From: CBDUXZ01 sp965371325 [NCBI: uncultured bacterium]
GTDB taxonomy: Bacteria > JAUYMQ01
Direction of reading: 5' to 3'
NCBI GenBank assembly: GCA_965371325.1
Contig: CBDUXZ010000176.1
Coordinates: 1-5,155 of the forward strand
DNA: 5,155 nucleotides
Position numbers and translations under genes: made by a program. Below the pieces are notes generated by a model that saw only the letters and a list, made by a program, of their open reading frames with translations, ran no database searches and was not told where the DNA came from. Numbering within the stretch: position 1 is the first letter of the stretch; the number at the start of each line of letters is the position of its first letter. This document shows, one piece after another, positions 1-4,703 of the stretch.

Positions 1-295
1 CCCGGACCTTGTTCCGCTGCAGCCCTCCGATGATGTGCCACGAGAGATCATTCGCCCCGGTGCCGAGTTCCTTCTTGACCCGCTCGATTTTCTCGAGGCC
101 CTCCTGCACGTAATTCTCACCGAAGACCTTGAGCCCTGCGCGCGCCCCGGCGAGCAACCGATCGAGGGGGACAGCCTTGGTCGCCGCCACCAGTCTGATC
201 TCCAGCGGGTGACGACCGGCCCGCGAAGCGGCCGCCTCGCGGCGCGCCATCACGTCGGCAACACGGGCCGCGATGCTCTGGGACGATCTTGTCAT
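1..295 (-). CDS. yggS: YggS/PLPBP-family PLP homeostasis protein (N-terminal part)
   Basis: The first 98 residues are visible; the rest lies beyond the left edge (family members are usually about 220-240 residues). Family members bind pyridoxal 5'-phosphate and help maintain vitamin B6 and amino-acid balance in the cytosol; no catalytic activity is firmly established for them. Seen here: the PLP-lysine motif VAATKAV with Lys40, then the family motif GENYVQEGLEKI at about residues 60-71, then WHIIGGLQRNKVR at the cut edge, matching the usual WHxIGxLQxNK. The ATG at 295 was chosen because it gives the normal N-terminal length before the lysine and has a GGGGGA ribosome-binding sequence 10 bases upstream. 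It starts 29 bases after the maf stop on the same strand, so co-transcription is likely. No defects are seen in the visible part. Confidence 0.95.
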   Translation of the reverse strand, partial: MTRSSQSIAARVADVMARREAAASRAGRHPLEIRLVAATKAVPLDRLLAGARAGLKVFGENYVQEGLEKIERVKKELGTGANDLSWHIIGGLQRNKVR

Positions 296-324
296 CCGGG
301 GATGGTCCCCCTTCCGCTCCGCGG

Positions 325-975
325 TTACCCGGCGGCGGCGTTTCCGTTCGATTGCCCGGGGTGAAGGCTCCCGTCCAGCGTCCGCAGGGTTTCGATCACT
401 TCGCAGACAGGAAGACCGATCACGTTCGAATGGGAGCCCCGTATGCGTCGAACCATAAACGCGCCCGCACCCTGGATTGCATACGCGCCCGCTTTATCGA
501 ATGGCTCCCCGGTCGAGATGTACGCCTCGATCTCGTCCTCGCGCAGCGCCTTGAACACGACCTTTGTGGCGACCACCGAAGAGGCGATCCGTTTTCCGAA
601 GCCTTCGGCGGCGCTCTTCCCGCCCGGCATGTTCACGGGAAGCACCGCATAGCCGGTCAGGACCTCGTGCATCCGCCCCGAGAGCCTGCACAGCATGCGA
701 CGCGCCTCCTCCCTGTCGGACGGTTTGCCGAGGGTCGCGCCGTCAAGGACCACGATCGTGTCCGCGCCAAGAACGAGCGTAGGATCTCCAGGCCGAACCA
801 CCGCAGCGGCCCGCCGTGCCTTCGCGATCGCCAGTCTTCGCACGTACCGCCGGGGAGACTCTCCGGGGCGCGTCGTTTCATCGACCTCCGTGGGGACCAC
901 CTCGGGCCTCAGGCCCGCCTGCGCGAGCAGCGCCTTCCGGCGAGGTGAGCGCGATGCGAGGATGAGCCGAGACAT
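325..975 (-). CDS. maf: Maf-family nucleoside triphosphate pyrophosphatase (YhdE type)
   Basis: A complete 216-residue cytosolic Maf protein. The family hydrolyses non-canonical or excess nucleoside triphosphates to monophosphate plus pyrophosphate; the YhdE subgroup prefers dTTP/UTP. Visible motifs: LASRSPRRKALL at residues 6-17, VDET at 32-35, LGADTIVV at 69-76 with the probable catalytic Asp72, LGKP at 82-85, GRMHEVLTGYAVL at 100-112, and the C-terminal block GAYAIQGAGA at 163-172 followed by SHSNVIGLP at 181-189. Arg12, Lys84 and Gln168 fit the YhdE subgroup rather than the YceF subgroup, so dTTP/UTP preference is inferred. The frame stays open 84 codons further upstream, but that stretch lacks family similarity. 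The ATG at 975 begins exactly at the canonical N-terminus, with AGGAA 5 bases upstream. It is followed by yggS, a common housekeeping pairing. The last dozen or so residues are a non-conserved tail. Confidence 0.97.
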   Translation of the reverse strand: MSRLILASRSPRRKALLAQAGLRPEVVPTEVDETTRPGESPRRYVRRLAIAKARRAAAVVRPGDPTLVLGADTIVVLDGATLGKPSDREEARRMLCRLSGRMHEVLTGYAVLPVNMPGGKSAAEGFGKRIASSVVATKVVFKALREDEIEAYISTGEPFDKAGAYAIQGAGAFMVRRIRGSHSNVIGLPVCEVIETLRTLDGSLHPGQSNGNAAAG

Positions 976-1213
976 GGCGGTTCCTGAACCAGGGAGGAGA
1001 TGCCGCCCGAAAGTATCGGTTTGGGGGTGCGGGATCAAGCGGCGCGTCGGAGGGAGTACGAAAAACAGGGACCCTCCCCTTTTCCCTTGTGGGTTCGGCT
1101 CTTCCGCGATGCATCCGCCCCCCGGCGGGTGGGAGTGATGCGGAGAGGTGAGCGCCGGATGCCGGGCGGGGAGGACACTAAAACTGTCGGACTCGCGGGA
1201 CGGGTCCTTCGAG

Positions 1214-1229
1214 AAGTGTGCGATCACTT
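1214..1229. promoter_or_regulatory. Inverted repeat AAGTG-N6-CACTT, candidate enhancer site
   Basis: A perfect 5-bp inverted repeat separated by 6 bases. Its centre lies about 90 bases upstream of the start predicted from the sigma-54 promoter at 1286-1301. Bacterial enhancer-binding proteins that activate sigma-54 polymerase usually bind dyads roughly 80-150 bases upstream, so the position fits. The binding protein is unknown, the arms are short, and the role is inferred from position alone. Confidence 0.35.
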
Positions 1230-1258
1230 TGTGTGTAGGGCCGTTAGCGGGGGGAGTT

Positions 1259-1272
1259 TGCGAAATTTTGCA
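1259..1272. promoter_or_regulatory. Near-perfect 14-bp palindrome, candidate operator
   Basis: The sequence TGCGAAATTTTGCA is a palindrome except at one base pair (positions 4 and 11). It sits just upstream of the -24 element, centred about 47 bases before the predicted start. An AT-rich palindrome in GC-rich surroundings is a plausible binding site for a repressor, an architectural protein or an activator. No specific regulator is recognised. Confidence 0.35.
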
Positions 1273-1285
1273 GAGCGTCCGTCAA

Positions 1286-1301
1286 TGGCACGCGTCTTGC
1301 T
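1286..1301 (+). promoter_or_regulatory. Sigma-54 (RpoN) -24/-12 promoter
   Basis: The sequence TGGCACGCGTCTTGCT matches the core consensus TGGCACG-N4-TTGCW at every specified position. The invariant GG (1287-1288) and GC (1299-1300) are exactly 12 bases apart, and an A at 1304 fits the weaker downstream preference. If C1300 is position -12, transcription would start near 1312 and run rightward. No plus-strand protein gene lies downstream before the terminator at 1508-1541, so the product would be a non-coding RNA. Such promoters require RpoN and an ATP-dependent enhancer-binding protein; neither gene is in the window. Confidence 0.75.
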
Positions 1302-1304
1302 TTA

Positions 1305-1332
1305 CTGATTGCTGATTGCTGATTACCGATTG
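1305..1332. repeat. Four-copy 7-bp tandem repeat (CTGATTG)
   Basis: Four consecutive 7-base units are seen: CTGATTG at 1305 and 1312, CTGATTA at 1319 and CCGATTG at 1326. The array begins 4 bases after the sigma-54 -12 element and spans the predicted start, so it would form the first bases of the transcript. Short heptamer arrays can change copy number by replication slippage. It could equally be a neutral intergenic microsatellite. Confidence 0.85.
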
Positions 1333-1543
1333 GATGCAAGCGGATGGTCAGGCGTCCCGCACCTCAGAGACTTTCGTCCCCACACCTTGCTCAGACCGGT
1401 TGGGTCCATGGGAGTGAGGCAGCGCCTGGGTGGAGGGGTCAGGGACTAGGATTGGTTTGGGGTGAAATAGACGGATCCTAGCCTTCATTCAGGCGCCATA
1501 AAAACGAGCCGCCCGGTTCCCGAAGGAGCCGGGCGGCTTTTAT
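1312..1543 (+). ncRNA. Candidate sigma-54-dependent small RNA (about 230 nt)
   Basis: The boundaries are inferred: the start from the sigma-54 promoter, the end from the T-tract of the terminator. Possible secondary structure includes a long rod-like stem between 1348 and 1429 (TCAGGCG at 1348-1354 with 1423-1429, CCTCA at 1362-1366 with TGAGG at 1415-1419, TCCC at 1377-1380 with GGGA at 1410-1413). Next come a 7-bp stem of CTAGGAT (1446-1452) with ATCCTAG (1475-1481) and the terminator hairpin. No known RNA family was recognised. Sigma-54-driven regulatory RNAs are known elsewhere (Qrr, CrcZ, NrsZ), which makes the arrangement plausible. Alternatively, the transcript could carry a tiny protein or be a by-product of convergent regulation. 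Pairing was judged by eye, and existence of the RNA is not demonstrated. Confidence 0.45.
1508..1541. terminator. Strong bidirectional intrinsic terminator
   Basis: A 13-bp stem (GCCGCCCGGTTCC at 1508-1520 with GGAGCCGGGCGGC at 1525-1537, one G-T wobble) closes a 4-base loop. On the plus strand TTTT follows immediately. On the minus strand the loop reads TTCG closed by C-G, the very stable UUCG tetraloop, and five T's (A-run at 1500-1504) follow after three bases. It lies 21 bases beyond the stop of the minus-strand zinc-ribbon gene and would also end the rightward sigma-54 transcript, so it probably serves both converging units. Confidence 0.88.
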
Positions 1544-1562
1544 GATCGCGGGAGAGAATCGC

Positions 1563-3311
1563 TCACGGACCGGAGGAAGAGACGCCGGCGGGCGCGTTCC
1601 CGCCGATCGTACGGGGCTCACGGGTGACGAGAAGGCTCTGGCCCATCCGGTCGCACTCCTCACGGATCGCCTCGAAACCCGGGCCGGGGGCGGCGCAGGA
1701 GAACTGGTATCCGCGCGTGCCGTCCTGGAGGGAGAGGAGAATCTGGCCCGTTATCCCGCCCTGGACTTTTGACGAGAGCACAATCCGACGCCCCTCGAGA
1801 TCACCGATGGTTGCCGCCTCCACGCTCCGGATGGTCTCTTCGTCCGTCTCGAGCGAATCGAATCGCTTGTTCATGCGCTCCACATCTCTCGGCCGCGCGG
1901 AGCTCACGCGGACTTTTCCCGCCGGATTATCTCGACTGCCCTGGAGAAGAAGACCGAGCTTCGCGTCATCTCCCCCCTCCACGACCTTCAATGACCAAGA
2001 GGGTTGTTTCTCGAGGCTCACGAGGCCGTCCTTCGAGTAGACCCGCGCATCCGACGCCCGGGCCTGCTGTGGGGCCGGTGCGGGGGGGAGAGCCGCCTTA
2101 CGGCCGGGGTTTAAAAGATCCGATGGATCGAGGCCCGGAATGAGGAGGAGGGTTCCCGCCGCTATCGCCGCGATGTAGAGCCAGCCCGCAATCCACCCAC
2201 CCCAGAGCGCCGCCCGATCACCGCCCCCCTTGAAGCCTTCCGCAATTCGGGGGCTGCTGAGATAACTCCACTGCACAATGAAGTATGCGCCGAGCGCGCC
2301 GAAGCCGAGCGCGCTGTAGAGCAGAGGGCCAAACTCCGAAGGAAGGGCCAGTCCATCGGGGCCGGCTGCGACGCCTCTCGCTGCAATCAGTGCCGCGAGG
2401 CCGGACCAGGCCACGAGGAGTATGAAGAGCTGCGTTCCGGCCCAGACCGTCGTCAGTGTTCGCCCCCAGGCGCGTCCACGGGCAAGTCCGACAGCGGCCG
2501 CAACACCCAGCGGGTTTGGAGGGAGGGTAAGGGAGAGGGCGAGGTTTACGACGCCGATGGCGCGGACCCCCCGGGGAAGCACGGGGGGCTTTCCGATGGC
2601 GGCCGACTCGGCCTCGATCTCGGCCATGGTTTCGGAGGGGAGCACGGGCCACTCCTCGGCGACCGCGCTCCAGGGCTCATCAACGGTGGGGGCGGCGAAC
2701 GCCGGTATCGCCTCGGATTGGGGCTCGGCCACGGCTTCCGGGGGGCCGGCGGAATCCAGAGGGTCGCCTGAAGGCGCTTCTTCCAGCTCCGCCGTCGCAC
2801 TCTCCAAGGGTTGCTCGGCGCTCGGAGGCTCGGGTTTCTTTTCTGTCTCCTGCGAGTCTCCGGCAAGATCGCCAAAGAGCGCTTGCGTAAGGGGGTGTTC
2901 GTCGGCCCGCTTCGCTTCCTCACCGGGAATGAAAACGAGGTTGTCGGGCCAGATTCGCCCCTCGGAGATCCAGCTTCGCAACTCCGCGGTATCCCGCGCG
3001 GCGAGAAGACCTTCCTCGGCCAGCACGTGGATGGGGACGGCGCTTTCCGCGTGCGCCTCCGTCGCGATCTTCACGGGCGGGTCGGCCGGGGGAGGCGGTT
3101 CATGAGACGGGATCGGCCCGGGCTGCCGTTTCTCGAGAGAGGGCGCGGCCGGCGGGACGATTTTCCCGGCCGTGACGCGCCTGGGAGATGATTCGTTCCG
3201 GACGAGTATTCGAGTGGTGCAGACGGGGCAGCGTACGAAGCCCCCCCCGGGTGGAATCCTCTTCGGATCCGTTTTGTAGCGTTTCTCGCAACCTGGGCAC
3301 ACAATGATCAC
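1563..3311 (-). CDS. Zinc-ribbon/GYF-like multi-domain membrane protein of unknown function
   Basis: A 582-residue protein. Residues 1-36 form an MJ0042-type zinc ribbon, with CPGC at 5-8 and CPVC at 28-31. A Pro-rich linker follows to about 90. Residues 93-146 resemble a GYF_2-type module (ELRSWISEGRIWPDNLVF near 110-127). A Pro/Glu/Ala-rich acidic linker runs to about 245. Hydrophobic segments lie near 252-276, 290-314, 328-352 and 369-392, the first being the weakest. The C-terminal 425-565 looks like a mixed alpha/beta domain without an obvious catalytic motif. The start is the GTG at 3311, chosen because it places the zinc ribbon at the N-terminus and has AAGG 7 bases upstream. With four segments both ends would be cytoplasmic; with three the C-terminal domain would be outside. 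Zinc-ribbon plus membrane proteins of this kind are widespread and mostly uncharacterised. It is transcribed divergently from the diguanylate cyclase, and the terminator lies just beyond its stop. Confidence 0.9.
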   Translation of the reverse strand: MIIVCPGCEKRYKTDPKRIPPGGGFVRCPVCTTRILVRNESSPRRVTAGKIVPPAAPSLEKRQPGPIPSHEPPPPADPPVKIATEAHAESAVPIHVLAEEGLLAARDTAELRSWISEGRIWPDNLVFIPGEEAKRADEHPLTQALFGDLAGDSQETEKKPEPPSAEQPLESATAELEEAPSGDPLDSAGPPEAVAEPQSEAIPAFAAPTVDEPWSAVAEEWPVLPSETMAEIEAESAAIGKPPVLPRGVRAIGVVNLALSLTLPPNPLGVAAAVGLARGRAWGRTLTTVWAGTQLFILLVAWSGLAALIAARGVAAGPDGLALPSEFGPLLYSALGFGALGAYFIVQWSYLSSPRIAEGFKGGGDRAALWGGWIAGWLYIAAIAAGTLLLIPGLDPSDLLNPGRKAALPPAPAPQQARASDARVYSKDGLVSLEKQPSWSLKVVEGGDDAKLGLLLQGSRDNPAGKVRVSSARPRDVERMNKRFDSLETDEETIRSVEAATIGDLEGRRIVLSSKVQGGITGQILLSLQDGTRGYQFSCAAPGPGFEAIREECDRMGQSLLVTREPRTIGGNAPAGVSSSGP

Positions 3312-3558
3312 GGGCGGGCCTTTCGGGTGGAGCAGTTGGGCGCATCCGCCGATGTGAAAGGTGGCTTGGGGGACGCTGCGGTTTTAGCGTAAAGGGCCGG
3401 TTGAACGCAACCGATAAGAGTGTTAAACCGCTCTACTCCTTGCACTTGTCCCCACGACCGGCCCTTATCAGAGCCATGCCCGCCCGGCGAAGCGGCCCTC
3501 GGAGCGCTTACGCCGGGGATAAATCGGGCCTCTGGGGGGCCGCAGCGCTGGTCGAGCA
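3312..3558. promoter_or_regulatory. Divergent promoter region with nested inverted repeats
   Basis: These 247 bases separate the leftward zinc-ribbon gene and the rightward diguanylate cyclase, so promoters for both should be here. No convincing -35/-10 pair was found. Structure is concentrated at 3373-3469: ACGCT/AGCGT (3373-3377, 3386-3390), a 10-bp perfect pair AAGGGCCGGT/ACCGGCCCTT (3392-3401, 3457-3466), a local hairpin CGGTTG-AACG-CAACCG (3398-3413), a 6-bp stem with one wobble pair (3417-3422 with 3429-3434), and GATAAG/CTTATC (3413-3418, 3464-3469). Several of these exclude one another. No c-di-GMP riboswitch motif is visible. Confidence 0.6.
3392..3466. repeat. 10-bp perfect inverted repeat enclosing smaller hairpins
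   Basis: AAGGGCCGGT at 3392-3401 is the exact reverse complement of ACCGGCCCTT at 3457-3466, with 55 bases between them. The 3' half of the left arm also belongs to the local hairpin CGGTTG-AACG-CAACCG, so in RNA the two foldings would compete. It could be a paired protein-binding site on DNA or a switching leader in RNA; neither is shown. Confidence 0.7.
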
Positions 3559-4611
3559 ATGCCAGACGAATCGATGAATAACAAAGAACTCCTCACCCGG
3601 CTCGAGCGCAAGATCAACGAGCTATCGGTGTTCATGGAGATCGGGAAGGCCCTTACCTCCTCTCTCGACGTCAAGGAAGTTCTCAACGTCGTCATGTCGA
3701 AGGTGAGCGAGTTGCTCGAGCCGAAGACCTGGTCTCTTCTCCTGGTCGATGAGGCGACCAACGAGCTTTTCGTCGAGATCGTCGTGGGGCGCCCCTCGAG
3801 AAGCCTTGCCAGCAAGCGCATCCCTCTGGGCGAGGGGGTTTTGGGATCGGTCGCCCGGGACGGAAAGCCTATTCTCATAAACGGCCCCTCCGAAAGCGGC
3901 CCCCGCGCAACTCGCCCGAAGGAAGACGCGAGCGGGCCTACCAGCATGATGTGCGTCCCTCTGCGGTTCAAGGGGAAGACCCTGGGTGTGATCGAAGTAT
4001 CGGATCAGACCGGTCAGCGTTTGTTCACGGAGGAGGAGATTGGAATCCTCGGAACCCTGGCCGACTACGCCGCCATCGCAATTCAGAACGCCAAGAACTT
4101 CCAAAGGGTTGAAGAGCTGACCATCACGGACGACCTGACGGGCCTGTACAACTCACGGCACCTTCATCAACTCCTTGATTTCGAGATCATCCGCTCCAGG
4201 CGGCACCATCTCGAGTTCTCGCTCATCTTCATGGACCTTGATTTCTTCAAGCGGGTTAACGACAAGTACGGCCACCTCATCGGATCCCGGCTGCTCAAGG
4301 AAGTCGGTCAGGAAATTGGCAAGGGCCTCCGAAAGCTTGACATCGCCACCCGGTATGGCGGAGACGAATTCGTCATTCTGCTGCCGCAAACGCCCAAGGA
4401 CGAGGCCTTCAGGGTTGCCCGGCGAATTCGGGAGCTTATCGAAGAACGGGTCTTTCTCCACGCCGAAGGTCTGGCGGTTAGAATCACCGCGAGCTTCGGT
4501 GTCGCCTGCTTCCCCACCGATGCGGCCCACAAGGAAGAGATCATTCGTCTTGCCGACCAGGCCATGTACAGGGTCAAGGGCGCCGCCCGCAATGATGTGA
4601 AGATGGCCTGA
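3559..4611 (+). CDS. GAF-GGDEF diguanylate cyclase
   Basis: A 350-residue protein with no signal peptide or membrane segment, so probably cytoplasmic. It is predicted to make cyclic di-GMP from two GTP. A short helical lead (about 7-35) precedes a GAF sensor domain (about 37-178, ending in LADYAAIAIQNA). The GGDEF domain starts at DDLTGLYNSRHL (191-202). FMDLDFFKRVNDKYGH (224-239) carries the metal- and GTP-binding residues, and the active site GGDEF is intact at 267-271. R258-x-x-D261 lies at the correct spacing for the inhibitory I-site, so product feedback is likely. ITASFGVACFP and ADQAMYRVKGAARN complete the fold. The GAF ligand cannot be predicted. The ATG at 3559 has only a weak ribosome-binding sequence; Met6 (ATG at 3574) is an alternative start leaving both domains intact. 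A stop at 3520 excludes longer forms. The lipoprotein gene follows after 92 bases on the same strand. Confidence 0.97.
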   Translation: MPDESMNNKELLTRLERKINELSVFMEIGKALTSSLDVKEVLNVVMSKVSELLEPKTWSLLLVDEATNELFVEIVVGRPSRSLASKRIPLGEGVLGSVARDGKPILINGPSESGPRATRPKEDASGPTSMMCVPLRFKGKTLGVIEVSDQTGQRLFTEEEIGILGTLADYAAIAIQNAKNFQRVEELTITDDLTGLYNSRHLHQLLDFEIIRSRRHHLEFSLIFMDLDFFKRVNDKYGHLIGSRLLKEVGQEIGKGLRKLDIATRYGGDEFVILLPQTPKDEAFRVARRIRELIEERVFLHAEGLAVRITASFGVACFPTDAAHKEEIIRLADQAMYRVKGAARNDVKMA

Positions 4612-4680
4612 CGGCGGCTCGTCGTTCCCATCCCTATCTCACCTTTTCAGTCTCGACGCCTCTGGCATCCTGCGTTTCTT

Positions 4681-4698
4681 TCGGGCAGACTGGCCCGA
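4681..4698 (+). promoter_or_regulatory. Hairpin overlapping the lipoprotein ribosome-binding site
   Basis: TCGGGC (4681-4686) and GCCCGA (4693-4698) form a perfect 6-bp stem with a 6-base loop. The 3' arm runs into the GAGGGG ribosome-binding sequence at 4697-4702, just before the ATG at 4704, so folding could limit translation. No T-tract follows, so it is not read as an intrinsic terminator. Confidence 0.4.
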
Positions 4699-4703
4699 GG
4701 GGA

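Larger units (their letters stand above)
976..1562. other. 587-base intergenic region with regulatory and RNA signals
   Basis: No open frame here has family similarity or a convincing ribosome-binding site. The left third (976 to about 1200) is the upstream region of maf, with no strong promoter recognised. From about 1214 rightward there are dyad elements, a sigma-54 promoter, a tandem repeat, a potentially structured transcript region and a bidirectional terminator, each listed separately. Short plus-strand frames start at 1334 (27 codons) and 1344 (45 codons) but have poor ribosome-binding sites, and the longer one is not GC-biased at third positions as the real genes around it are. The region is therefore read as regulatory and non-coding. 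Confidence 0.75.

Noticed and set aside
289-948. 219-codon plus-strand frame opposite maf
   Set aside because: Arg/His/Pro-rich translation without family similarity, lying over the conserved Maf motifs on the other strand.
1010-1038. TTGATC-N17-TACTTT on the minus strand as a maf promoter
   Set aside because: Both hexamers match the sigma-70 consensus poorly; position is reasonable but the evidence is too weak to list.
1062-1080. Minus-strand GGGA-GGG-TCCC followed by T5 as a terminator upstream of maf
   Set aside because: A three-base loop and short stem, with no gene ending there to be terminated.
976-1227. 84-codon in-frame extension upstream of maf
   Set aside because: It is open by chance in GC-rich DNA, has no family similarity, and the canonical Maf N-terminus begins at the ATG at 975 with its own AGGAA site.
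1344-1481. 45-codon plus-strand frame inside the candidate small RNA (and a 27-codon one at 1334)
   Set aside because: No good ribosome-binding site, and third codon positions lack the strong GC bias of the real genes; not annotated as coding, though comparative data could revive it.
2422-3105. Long plus-strand frame opposite the zinc-ribbon gene
   Set aside because: Low-complexity Ser/Ala/Gly-rich translation, antisense to a gene with clear domains; typical shadow frame in GC-rich DNA.
3362-3377. Second sigma-54-like site (TGGC ... GCT) upstream of the cyclase
   Set aside because: The GG/GC spacing is right, but the ACG of the -24 element and the TT of the -12 element are missing, so it is expected by chance.
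3312-3558. c-di-GMP riboswitch in front of the diguanylate cyclase
   Set aside because: The conserved core motifs of the class I switch were looked for and are absent; only generic hairpins are seen.
4681-4698. The TCGGGC/GCCCGA hairpin as terminator of the cyclase gene
   Set aside because: The T-rich stretch lies before rather than after the stem in the transcribed direction, and the next start codon follows at once.
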